DNA of 64,000 nt. Source: Melastoma dodecandrum (lineage: Eukaryota > Streptophyta > Magnoliopsida > Myrtales > Melastomataceae). The notes below the pieces were generated by a model, which worked only from the letters and a program-made list of their open reading frames with translations, did no database searches and was not told the DNA's origin. Position 1 is the stretch's first letter. Each line of letters opens with the position of its first letter. Below, piece after piece: positions 35,400 to 47,885 of the stretch. Both the position numbers and the translations under genes were made by a program. The stretch is taken from NCBI GenBank assembly GCA_029817715.1, contig JARUPY010000310.1, positions 248,001 to 312,000 on the forward strand, given 5' to 3'.

Positions 35400-36857
35400 A
35401 ATCCACATTTTTGTGGGTTTTACTGTAGCGACAACTGCAACGCGTACCTCTTCGCCATATTCATCATCCAGACCACACGGACACGGGCAACAAGATGTCT
35501 CCTGCAGTCGTATGGTCTGCTAATGGAACAGATTGGTCAGGACACGTGCCAGCCTTAAGTTGTCGGCATATGGAGGGCTTGTGCTTCAAGATAGTGATGG
35601 TTCCGTTGTTTGGTCGAGAGGTAAAACAGGGAACCCGATAAGGCGTATGAACCTGACTGATGAAGGGAACTGTTGACTGGGGAGTGTAATCAGATAATCT
35701 GGCGGTCATTCGATGAGCCGACTGACTCGCTCCTTCCTGGGCAGAGATTAGCTCTGGGGAAGAAGCTGATCCCTAATTTCTCTGAAAGAAACTGGAACGA
35801 GAACGGCGCATTCTCGTTGACGGTGACGAGAAATGGCCTGTGTGCGCAAGGAGACTAGTCCTTCTCAGGTTTACTTTAAACATGCCTTCCCTAAATACAA
35901 CGAATTGATCTCGGTGGAATATGTAAGCGGCAGCTTAAGTTCAGATGGCCAGTTGCGGGCATACAATTGGGATTCGGCATGGAAAGGGACAAATCTCATG
36001 AAATCATCCCTGGGAGACTGCTTTTTTTTTTCCGTTGGTCTGCGGGGAATACGATATCTGCTCCAACGGACAATGTAGTTGTCCTCTTCCGATCCCTCAA
36101 TCAGATGAAGGATGCCTGGAGGTCAATGCTGTTTTCCTCCCTTGTGATGATCCATCATCGACCAACGAACCGGAGGAATTGGTTGAGGTCTATAATGTTT
36201 CCCAATTTTCTTTGGAGGGCAACATCACATTCATCCCGAGAAACGATTACATGGAGGAGTGCAAATATAGCTGTTCATGCAAAGTGGCTTTCTTTCGTGA
36301 AGAAATCGGTAAAGTATCAAGGCGAATTAAGCTATAAGTCAACTGCTTACATCAAAGTGCAATCACAAAAACTAGCAAGCCCTGGTACTACAACTAATTT
36401 CCGACACTGGTAGAAGAAGAGGGATGCTAATGAGGTCGAGGAGAACTACATTGCCCACGAGATTCACCTATGGTTATCTGAAGGCTGTTACCGATAATTT
36501 TAATGGAAAGCTTGGCGAAGGAGGGTTTGGCTCCATCTATGAAGGTACCCTAAAGGACGGGACTAGAGTAGCTGTGAAGCAACTCAACAGGTTAGATCAC
36601 GTTACAAGATCATTTCTGGCGGAAATGGAGAGTATGGGGAGCATGCATCATCTAAACCTGGTGGATCTTCCCCGAAATCGGAGGCGAACGTACTCGACTG
36701 GAGACGGAGACAGAAGATCATCCTCGACATAGCAAGGGGACTGAACTATCTGCACAGGGACTGCCGGCAGAAGATAATTCACACGGATATAAAACCGCAG
36801 AACATCCTCCTTGACGAGAACTTCAATGCCAAGGTGGCTGACTTGGGGTGTCAAAGC
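35400..36857 (+). pseudogene. G-type lectin S-receptor-like kinase pseudogene (SD2-5-like)
   Basis: The plus strand shows pieces of a B-lectin ectodomain in shifting frames: CNAYLFAIFIIQT near 35435, VVWSANGTDW near 35508, IIWRSFDEPTDSLLPGQRLA near 35695-35755, and a Cys-rich EGF-like part GEYDICSNGQCSCP near 36050. A kinase start follows (FTYGYLKAVTDNFNGKLGEGGFGSIYEGTLKDG, in two halves near 36460-36560; VAVKQLNR). After a gap comes the catalytic-loop region [28 protein letters not shown], where HRD is HTD. The sequence stops at 36857 before the activation loop. Frameshifts and stops break it repeatedly. Intact members are plasma-membrane receptor kinases. Confidence 0.85.
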
Positions 36858-36864
36858 TGATAGA

Positions 36865-36960
36865 TCGCGGCAAGCTTCTCAGTTGCGGCAATGGTCGCCA
36901 AGCTCGCAGGACAGATTCAACAATCTGTTGTTGTGGCTCCCAATGACGCCATCCCACGTA
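36865..36960 (+). repeat. LTR middle piece, shared with 54415-54515
   Basis: About 95 bp (GCAAGCTTCTCAGTTGCGGC, then AACAATCTGTTGTTGTGGCT) match the inside of the LTR at 53938-55769, at the position expected for collinearity. It directly abuts the truncated lectin-kinase pseudogene. Confidence 0.75.
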
Positions 36961-37270
36961 TTAAACTTTGGCAGCAACCGTCGCTCTTCCAGTTTTATAA
37001 TGTCATTCACCTACATTCCAGCGACCCAGATAGCTTCCCGACTTTCTATCAACGGATGACAGGCCCTATTCCTCTGTTCCGACGACCCCGACGGCCACGA
37101 CGAGGCTCTCAAGGTGTCTACCCCTGACGTCAGCTACCCGGAATACAAGAGCGATGGCAAGAAGCGGCCTCCTCACCATGGCCGACTCCTGATTCCTGCC
37201 CCATCCTCAACGGACTCCGACTCCGAGTCTCATCGTCCAGATCCGGCCACGGCAGCCAAAAATCTAACGC

Positions 37271-37560
37271 TCAGCCACCGACCTCATGCCCCTCTCCAGC
37301 GACCTCGCCATGTCCATGCGCTTCTCCCACCACAGCGATCTCCTCTGTTGGCTTACGAATACTGATACTGCTTATGGATTCTGCCTTAGAGTTCATTGTC
37401 GTTGTAGTAAGCGATGACCTTCTGCTCATGGAACCATGCCATCCACTCGTCCTGATCCGCTCTACTTCGTCCGCGACTTCTTGCATCGAAGGTCTCGAGT
37501 CCTAGTGGTAGGAGAGGCAATAGAATGCCAGCTCGGCTACTTTGTGTATGGACGTCCATG
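37271..37560 (-). pseudogene. WAK-like kinase pseudogene, C-terminal end
   Basis: The minus strand reads KVAELAFYCLSYH, a TAG, then DSRPSMQEVADEVERIRTSG and a Ser/Thr-rich tail. This is the last part (subdomain XI) of a WAK-like receptor kinase. It belongs with the kinase core at 41094-41745; the two are separated by copia-2 inserted between them. Family members are wall-associated receptor-like kinases. The in-frame TAG and the insertion make it non-functional. Confidence 0.8.
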
Positions 37561-37562
37561 AA

Positions 37563-37897
37563 GGTCGGCGGTCTACGATGGCGACGGAGTTCAACCCCCA
37601 ACACAGACGGTCCTCGTTTCCAGAAAACAACCAACGCAGCAGAGTTTGTTACAGAGGAAGAAAGAACAACAACATATTTTGTCCTCTTTCTGTCGTTGCC
37701 TTTTAACAACAAGGCTAACAGACTTAGGAAAGCAATTTACAATTGTAACCCTCTTCTATCTTAATTTTATAAGGCTTAAAGCCCACTTGAAAGCCTTCCA
37801 TCATTCCTCTGCTGCTTGGCCCCTTTCTCCTTTCTCCTGCGTTCGGCTTGCTCTGTTTTTTACTCCTCAAGCCTGCACTTCACAATATTCATTTGCT
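37563..37897 (-). repeat. 3' LTR of copia-2
   Basis: A near-identical copy of 40753-41090 starting (G)GTCGGCGGTCTACGA and ending TTCATTTGCT. Few substitutions separate the two LTRs, so insertion is fairly young. Confidence 0.85.
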
Positions 37898-38462
37898 GTT
37901 GTGTTCTAAGATGAAGAACACTGACTACCCCCTGTTCCACTTTCTCCCTAACAAAATGCAAGTCCATCTCCAAGTGTTTCGTCCGCTCGTGAAACACTGG
38001 ATTTTTGCTGATATATATGGCCGACTTATTGTCGCAATGTAGTGGTACTGGCAGCTTACAACTTATTCCAAAATCCTTCAGCAAGGCGATCAGCCATAGC
38101 ACCTCTGCAGTCGCTGTCGCTATCGCTCTGTACTCGGCCTCCGTTGAACTCCTTGAGACAGTGGTTTGTTTCTTCGATTTCCAGCTCACTAGCGAATTGC
38201 CCAGAAATACTGCGATCCCAGTAGTTGATTTGCGCGTGTCAATGCAGCCTCCCCAATCACTGTCTGAGTAAGCTATGAGTTTAGCTGCTTCTCTATTCGA
38301 AAAGAACAATCCCTTTCCTTGTGTGCTCTTTAAGTAACGGAGCACTTGGTTAGCTGCATCCCAGTGAGCTTTTGTTGGCTTGTCCATGAATTGAGCCAGC
38401 ATATGTACAGTGAAGGCTAAATCTGGTCTAGTAATACCCAGATAGATCAGTCTTCCAACCAA
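37860..38462 (-). pseudogene. copia-2 RNase H and end of reverse transcriptase
   Basis: This minus-strand 200-residue frame contains LIYLGITRPDLAFTVHMLAQ and the copia RNase H motifs AYSDSDWGGCIDTRKSTTG, SRSSTEAEYRAIA and LHCDNKSAIYISKNP, with HTKHLEMD-like HERTKHLEMDLHFVRE. The catalytic D, E and D positions are kept. It is in a different frame from the upstream integrase-RT fusion (38447-38899), so a frameshift separates them. The last residues run into the 3' LTR. Confidence 0.9.
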
Positions 38463-39264
38463 TCTCCATACGCATTTGATTCCACAATTTCCTCCCCTTC
38501 TCCTCGCCCCAGCTTCAAATTGGGCGACATCGGTATACTACTAGGCTTGACTCCTAGCTTCCCCATGTCCTCCAACAAACGCAGTGCATAATTTCTTTGA
38601 GATACTAGGATGCCATCTTTAGATCTTGCTATTTCAAGTCCCAGAAAAAATCGCAAGATTCCCAGGTCTCTTACTTTAAAAAACTGAAGCAAGTACCTTT
38701 TGAGCTCTTCATTGTCACTTCTAAGTTTCTTAATCCTAGCCTGAAATTGTGTTTCTACAAAGTTATAGAAATCCTGAAACAATTGCCTGACTTCTGATTT
38801 TGCTTTCATTAGAAAAATCCATGTTACTCTTGTGAAGTCATCAACTATGGTTAGGAAGAATCGATATCCTCTTAATGCTGTGACGCACAAGGTCCCCATA
38901 TGTCACAGTGAACTAAATCAAAAGGTCCTGACGACTGTATATTACTGGTTGGAAACTGCAGCTTTTTCTGCTTTGCTTGATAACAAACCGTACAAGCATT
39001 GCTACTTAACATCGTAATACTTGGCTCTAATGCTTTCAGAAAAGAAACTTTGTTTTGTGCAATATGCCCTAATCTTAAATGCCAAAGATCAAAGTCATCT
39101 AGACTAGTGCAGTGTCTCATTGTATTAAATGCATGCAACATGTCTGCTGTGTTTAATTGAGTAATTTGATGCTGCATACGAGAGGGGTATCTAAGATGCT
39201 TGTCACCGGTTATCTTGTCGACCACATATAGGCCTCCTCTTCGTCTAGCAACTCCAATCGTCAT
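38447..39264 (-). pseudogene. copia-2 integrase with internal deletion joined to RT tail
   Basis: Two overlapping minus-strand frames. The first (39264-38872) is the integrase zinc finger (LWHLRLGHIAQNKV, then CTVCYQAKQ) and the first catalytic Asp (HCDIWGP). The second (38899-38447) continues with VDDFTRVTWIFLMKAKSEV and LRSDNE. It then switches without a break to an RT tail, LGILRFFLGLEIARSKDGI and RNYALRLLEDMG. The integrase Glu, the integrase C-terminus and the RT palm with YVDD are missing, so a deletion of roughly 1.5-2 kb relative to a full copia is inferred at about 38695. Confidence 0.85.
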
Positions 39265-40719
39265 CTAACTGTGTAAGTCCTGAATAAAACAGCAATTTTG
39301 TGACAAAATAAGACAGATGTATGGATTTTTGGTAAGCTTACTAGCTGAGATAAGATTAAACTGGAATTCTGGTACGAAGAGCACATCCTCCAGTGTAAGG
39401 GCTGGATGCACATGCACCTTTCCTACGTGTGTGGCTAACACTGTGCTATTGTTTGGAAGATGTATCTGAAGAGGTTTACTTAGTTGCTGACAGTTAGAGA
39501 GATAGGCAAGGCTGGAGACAACATGGTCTGTTGCTCCGGTGTCCAGAATCCAAGCTTGAGGGGTTGCCTGAATGGCTTTGCTGTGAAAGGACATGGTGGA
39601 GATTATACCTGAAAAAGATGATGAGGGAGCAGAAGTAGTGGAAGCGGATGAAGTGGATAACTGGGTGGTTTGTCTGTATGAAGCTGGAGTATTAGGCAGT
39701 TTGTTGTCCTCCACACTAAGCAATGACAAGAGCTTCTGAATTTGATTCCCTGATAGGTTAAGCTGTGGGAGCTGTCCCTCTGATATTTCTTCTCCGCTCT
39801 TCATAAGATTGACCGTTCTTCTGCTTTCCCTGCTTTGATATCTGACAGAATTTCTCCCTATACCTCTGCCTCCTCTAGTACCGGATGATGGAAATCCAAC
39901 TAGGAAATAGCATTCCCTTTTAATGTGTCCCTTTTTGCCACAGTTATCACATATTATATCTGGGTTGAATCTCTTACATTCTGCATAATTTACTTGACTT
40001 GTGTCTAGCACCTTTTCTACTGTGCGTTCTTCATTTCTCATAGTCTTTTGTAACTCTTCTCGCTGAACCACATTATACGCTTCTCCTAGTGTGGGAAATG
40101 GTTTCCTCAAAAGCTGCTGGTTTCGCAATCCTTCATATTCTCTACTCAGCCCATTTAAAAACTTAAAGACCATGTCTGTTTGCTATTCCTCCATGTATTT
40201 CTTCTGCCATCCACACTCACACTTTCCACACTCACAGCATGGCATAGGCCGATAAACCTTCAATTCCCTTAGAAGCGAAAGCATCTCATTGTAAAACCCA
40301 GAAACAGTTTTGCTCCCCTACGTTAAAGCATGATACTGAAACTGCAATTGGCAAATTTTAGAAACATCCGGTTCTCCATACCTCTCCTTAAGCTCTTTCG
40401 TTGTACTGATGTAAAAGACAGTAGTGGCTATACGAATCGAAACAGTTTTTTGCAACCACGCCTTCACTAGGCTGTCACAACGAACCCAGGCATGCCACAG
40501 AGGACTGCTCACTGCAGGTTTTTCAATTGCCCCGTCCACAAACCCCAGTTTGTTTCTAATTGATAGCACCAACTCCACTGATCTCTTCCATGACGGGTAA
40601 TTCCCCTTCGTCAGCTCAGGAGAGACTATGCTCGTTACCTGAAGATCGGTGGAGCTTACGAAAAATGGTGATTGTGGGTTGTCCGGGAGATCCAGTGCCA
40701 TCCTTCCTTGCCACCGCAC
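39265..40719 (-). pseudogene. copia-2 gag and protease
   Basis: The minus-strand frame 40719-40318 is a copia gag N-terminus (VSPELTKGNYPSWKRSVELV, RNKLGFVDGAIEKP). The next frame, 40173-39265, continues gag (FLNGLSREYEGLRNQ), a CCHC knuckle CDNCGKKGHIKREC, and the protease active site WILDTGATDHVV. About 150 bp between them contain a frame change and a TAG. The protease Asp is intact. The element gag was about 33 bases downstream of its LTR at the start. Non-functional because of the internal breaks. Confidence 0.88.
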
Positions 40720-40736
40720 CTCCGGCTAGTATTCCC

Positions 40737-40748
40737 GCTTTGATACTA
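40737..40748 (-). other. primer-binding site of copia-2 (decayed)
   Basis: Minus-strand TAGTATCAAAGC resembles the standard TGGTATCAGAGC initiator-tRNA site with two G-to-A changes. It lies just inside the 5' LTR border at 40753. Confidence 0.65.
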
Positions 40749-40752
40749 TGAA

Positions 40753-41090
40753 TGTCGGCGGTCTACGACGGCGACGGAGTTCAACCCCCAACACAGACGA
40801 TCCTCATTTCCAGAAAACAACCAACGCAGCAGAGTTTGTTACAGAGGAAGAAAGAACACCAACAACATATTTTGTCCTCTTTCTGTCGTTGCCTTTTAAC
40901 AGCAAGGTTAACAGACTTACGAAAGCAATTTACAATTGTAACCCTCTTCTATCTTAATTTTATAAGGCTTAAAGCCCACTTGAAAGCTTTCCATCATTCC
41001 TCTGCTGCTTGGCCCCTTTCTCCTTTCTCCTGCATTCGACTTGCTCTGTTTTTTACTCCTCAAGCCTGCACTTCACAACATTCATTTGCT
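40753..41090 (-). repeat. 5' LTR of copia-2
   Basis: Starts TGTCGGCGGTCTACGA on the plus strand and ends TTCATTTGCT, directly followed by WAK-like kinase sequence. It matches 37563-37897. Confidence 0.85.
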
Positions 41091-41093
41091 CAG

Positions 41094-41745
41094 CATCTCA
41101 GCTGCTAGACAACTGCCCACAATGTCCCCTCGTACTTCTTGGGTTCGAGGAAAGGATCTATGATCTCGTCCAGAACTCCCTTGCCGATCCTGTCTACAGC
41201 CAGCTAGGACAACACCAAAGCTGTACACGTCGCTCTTGTCCGTGAGGCAGAAGTCCTGATGATACTGCGGGTCGAGGTACCTGGGGGTTCCCTGTGGGGC
41301 AGTCAAGATGTGAGAGTTTTCCTTTATTCCCAGCCTCGACAGGCCGAAATCCGCGACCTTTGACTTGAAGTTGTAGTCCAGAAGGATGTTGCTTGATTTG
41401 ATGCCCCTGTGGTATAGCGGTGGCTTGGAAGAGTGCAGAAGGGCGATGGCCCTGGCTTTTTCAGATGCGATCGCGAGTCTCTGACATAAAGTCCCATTCG
41501 ATATGTACTCAAAGATGAGCACGTGCTCGCCCTACTCGATCGAGAAACCGAGCAGCCATATCAAGTTAGGGTGACTGACGGAGGACAGGAGCTTGATCTC
41601 GTTCATGACCTGATCGACGCTGTCCTGACGTTTAATCCTCTTAATAGCAACCCACTCGTCGTTCTGCAGCTTCCCGGCTCCCCTGTCCTCAAAGCCTGGC
41701 TACGACTCCCTCTTCTCAAAGGAAGCTTCACCCCTGGTCTTAAAA
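41094..41745 (-). pseudogene. WAK-like receptor kinase pseudogene, kinase core
   Basis: The minus strand reads the N-lobe (VAIKRIKRQDSVDQVMNEIK, LLSSVSHPNLIWLLGFSIE), then a TAG where most relatives have a codon before [15 protein letters not shown]. The catalytic loop is [13 protein letters not shown] (HRD changed to HRG, which would kill catalysis). [11 protein letters not shown] keeps the DFG, followed by the activation and substrate segment [20 protein letters not shown] and [11 protein letters not shown] frameshift follows and the sequence ends at the copia-2 LTR. The C-terminal end is at 37271-37560. It is on the strand opposite to the lectin-kinase pseudogene in the same insertion. Confidence 0.88.
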
Positions 41746-41749
41746 CCCC

Positions 41750-42833
41750 GATGGTAATGTTTTCTATTTTTAACTTTTTAACTTTTTTTTAATTACATTT
41801 TACACTAGCATGTTTGCGAAGATGTTTTTTTTCTTTTCTTAAAAGAATTCATTTTTTATACATTGGTCTTATACCATTTTGTCCGCTCTCATTTTTAGGA
41901 TTTTTAATTAATTTGCCACACGATTTTAGTAAGTTTTCATGGTATGGCACTAAATTTTTTTTTTTAGACTTTCAAAGTTTTGTTTTTAATATTTTAAAAT
42001 TCATTTTTTAAAAATTCTTTTAAACCCTTTGAACTTATTTCTTTTCAATTGCTTTACAATGTACAACGACGTATCTATTGAGAGCTCGCATTAGTTAGTT
42101 ATCTTTTGTCAAAATAACTCGTACAATAATTATTCCTATTTTCGAACAGTTTACTTAGTTTATTCGATTTTATGCAGGCACCTCGGGGGCATGCCTTATA
42201 GACAACCAAGGCACGTACCCCACTCAACGCATTCAAGATAACAGAAGTTATATTCGAGGGTTTATTTTAGATTCTCGAAGATCAAGACCCTCTGAAGACA
42301 GCTTCGCACTCACCAACGTTACGGCATCAGTGGCTCGTCAGGTTCACCGTAAACCTATTCTAAAAGTGGCACCGTGAGGTATAATCACTAACGGGAGCGT
42401 TCTACAGAGAGCGAGAAATGCCCTTGAATTTACTTCGGTGTAGAAACTGTTAAGGGCATTAATCAATCTATGCTGCTTGTGTTTTACCCGAAATAAACTT
42501 TTAAGAAATATTTTTTAAAAAATGATTCACGTAGACATTTTAAGCATTACTGAGCTCGAGATCATTTTTTTTATGTCAAACAATGTCTTCTTCTAAAACC
42601 GAGCTCAAATAAATTCACACATTGGGAACACACGATAAAGCCTCCCTCTTCTTTGCGATGCATGCGATTTAGTAATCCCTAATTCCCAAACCATAGCGAA
42701 TCTCTATAGTTTTTCTAACTTGAACTTAAAATAAGATAGTGGAGACTCCGACACGTTTTCAAAATCCGAAGCCTTATCGTCAAGAGATGATATTCATTTT
42801 AAATGGAACCGGAAACGGGATCCACCCGCTATA
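41750..42833 (+). repeat. LTR end piece of the 34972-42833 insertion
   Basis: Matches the 3' portion of the LTR at 53938-55769. Shared blocks include GACAACCAAGGCACGTACC, CACTCACCAACGTTACGGCA, AAAGTGGCACCGTGAGGTAT-like and TGGAACCGGAAACGGGAT near the end. T-rich at its left end. It ends ...CTATA where the intact LTR ends CGACA. Confidence 0.75.
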
Positions 42834-44150
42834 CACGTTAGGATATTTGCCACGAACATGAGGTTCGGATATTGGTTTGAAGATGTGTTCACTTTACAAT
42901 AGAAAAAAGAAAACAAATATCACATGAGACAATTCAATTGAAAAGGAAAACACTCGCGAATGCCATTGATTAATCTCAGAAAAAAAACATGAAAAAAGTA
43001 GCAAGTGGCAACTCAAGATTGCATACCTACTATGATATAAGAAATCTAATTTATAAAGCTAAACCTAACCAATTCCTATAACATCGGAACAATTTGCATA
43101 TCTAACCCCATGCCTCGAAATCTTCCTCATGCTCGTCCTCATGTCACGTGTCCCAACATTTGCTTGACCGCTGCCAATAGTGCCTTCGCTTGATCACTGC
43201 TGACGTGCCTTCGCTAGATCGGGCCCCTGACGCCTTTCACTAAATAACCATCTCGTCTCGTCCATCGGCCTTCGCTCGCTTGAAGTATTTCCTTACTCAA
43301 TTTAGTGAGACAACCCCGAGGAGGACCACATTCGTCCAAATGAATTTATTAACCGGAAAGTCGTCCCTTCGGCTTATTGGGTTCCTGGTCTTTTTACCCA
43401 TTGGCACAATAAAGTCCTATGGCCTAAAATTATGTTGCTCAAACACCTCTTACCCACACCGAAAACAAAATATCAGCTTGGGCTTCCAGAGACGTGGACC
43501 TTATGGACCAGTTTAAGGCCTCTGCTAACCGAACGAGCCCAATTAAATGAGCCCATCGAACATAAAGGGCGTAACCTTTCAGGCCCAGAATGTGCCCACC
43601 CCCCTTCCTCCTCTTTAGGTTTTTCTTTAAACATAAAATCTTACATGACGCTCATACACAGACATCATGTCATTCGGAGCTTCGTCCCTTTTGCAAGGCT
43701 GAGTCTGGCTGGTCTGGTGGTATTGTTTGCTAAATTCACAAGTGCACGAGTCGCGTCAAGTACTATAAAGTAAAGTATCGATCCATTAGGAGACAATGTA
43801 GGAAATCCCTTCTATCGTCCTAAAATTGCTCCCAAAGTGAAATCGCTTGCATCGCACATTAACTCGAATGACAAAAATCAGTATGGGGCAACAATTATAG
43901 CTAACCTCTTCTTGAGTTCTAAGAATGCCTCCATACACTTACTATCGAAGATAAATGTTGTATCTTTTTTCAGAAGATTGCACGATGGTTTGGTGATCTT
44001 CGTGAAATCCTTGATGAAATGTTTGTAGAATCCCGCGTGTCCTAGGAAGCTTCGGACTCCCTTTATCGAAGTTGCTGGAGGCAGCCTTTCAATAGTTTCA
44101 ACCTTGGCTCTATCCACTTCAATTCCTTTTTCGGACATCCTGACCTAAGA
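42834..44150. repeat. module copy A, right part
   Basis: Continuation of the module interrupted at 34971. It shares long blocks with 48590-49879 and 51270-52131 (for example ACCCCGAGGAGGACCACATT at about 43313, 49085 and 51763). The right end carries a gypsy RT/RNase H fragment. Confidence 0.85.
43878..44138 (-). pseudogene. Ty3/gypsy RT C-terminal fragment in module A
   Basis: The 86-residue minus-strand stretch reads GIEVDRAKVETIERLPPATS, IKGVRSFLGHAGFYKHFIKD and FSKITKP-like FTKITKPSCNLLKKDTTF. This is the connection region between RT and RNase H of a gypsy element (Athila/chromovirus-like wording). It is isolated: no other pol domains adjoin it. The same fragment is in module B (about 49590-49879), so it was present before the module duplicated. 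Confidence 0.85.
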
Positions 44151-44168
44151 CAATTGTGTTTCATATTT

Positions 44169-44430
44169 TTATTTAAAGTCTCTATTTGCAAGAATCGAGG
44201 AAACCTGCATGAATATCCTACTTTGCGCTGGCATAAGTTGGGACACCACCGTTGGATTTGGGCGAAACTTGATATGTAGCTTCCTCATTTCATAACCTTT
44301 ATGTAAAGTCTTCTTTTGTTTCATCGGATGATCAATTACTGAGATATGACAGGAACAAAGTTGCGAATAATGGATATAAGGAGATCCCACCGTTGGATTT
44401 TGGTGAAATTCAGTACGTAAATTCCTCAAT
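44169..44430. repeat. two diverged copies of a short repeat
   Basis: Two related stretches (about 44233-44290 and 44386-44440) share CACCGTTGGATTTgGG/tGGTGAA and AGCTTCCTCATT/AATTCCTCAAT phrases, about 150 bp apart. Their apparent minus-strand ORF reflects the repeat. Function not recognised. Confidence 0.5.
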
Positions 44431-44730
44431 AAGATACGAATATGTGGATTTTAATTTTTCTTAAGTCAGACAATCTTACGTTAAGTTATGTTTTGTTCTG
44501 TAGACTTGCATATGTTGATTTTGTATTTACGCTTATGTTTGACTTTGTGTTTGCATAAACATCACTTTCTCACTTCCATTTTATTTTGCATGTACACTAC
44601 GGATGCAATTTTAGGAACATCAACTTAATATTTTCAAAGATTATTTTAAGGCGCGCGTAACAAATCGCGTTTGACACATGAATACATATGGAATCGCCAA
44701 TTATATATGCCTGATCGGACCTAGCATGAA

Positions 44731-47670
<2,940 letters not shown>

Positions 47671-47719
47671 GCTGTAGAATCAAAACACGCACGGAGACAG
47701 GGGTAAGAAAACTAAGGGA

Positions 47720-47727
47720 TTATATAA
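47720..47727 (-). promoter_or_regulatory. TATA box of subtilase copy 2
   Basis: TTATATAA about 50 bp upstream of the start codon, in the same context (GGATTATATAAAGAGAA) as copy 1. Confidence 0.55.
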
Positions 47728-47885
47728 AGAGAACAAGAACAAAGGAACGGGCCTCCTAAATTTTGTTATTGGGTGAAATTTTTAGAAAACCAGATATTTC
47801 ATTTCAATAATATATCAACATTCCGGGCTATCCGAATGTGGGCTGATTTCATTTAATTTTTGTTGTTGTTTGTTTTCTTCTTTTT

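Larger units (their letters stand above)
37563..41090 (-). mobile_element. defective Ty1/copia element (copia-2) inserted in a WAK-like kinase
   Basis: Two direct repeats of about 335-338 bp (37563-37897, 40753-41090) flank a minus-strand gag-protease-integrase-RT/RNase H region of about 2.85 kb, too short for a complete copia. Inside, integrase is fused directly to the end of RT, so about half of integrase and most of RT, including the active site, are deleted. A PBS-like sequence is at 40737-40748. The element splits the kinase pseudogene in two. Confidence 0.88.
34972..42833 (+). mobile_element. 7.86-kb LTR-bounded insertion with receptor-kinase fragments
   Basis: The left edge starts TGTCATAACCC, the same LTR start as at 53938 and 63594. 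The right edge ends in the sequence that ends that LTR family (ACCGGAAACGGGAT...). Flanking bases CACGT are duplicated (34967-34971 and 42834-42838), and the empty site AACACGTTAGGATATT exists intact at about 48588 and nearly so in the third module. Inside, LTR-like pieces occur in LTR order (34972-35160, 36865-36960, 41750-42833), separated by a G-type lectin kinase pseudogene and a WAK-like kinase pseudogene. A second copia element is nested in the latter. Best read as a solo LTR or LTR-derived element that holds gene fragments. Confidence 0.65.
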
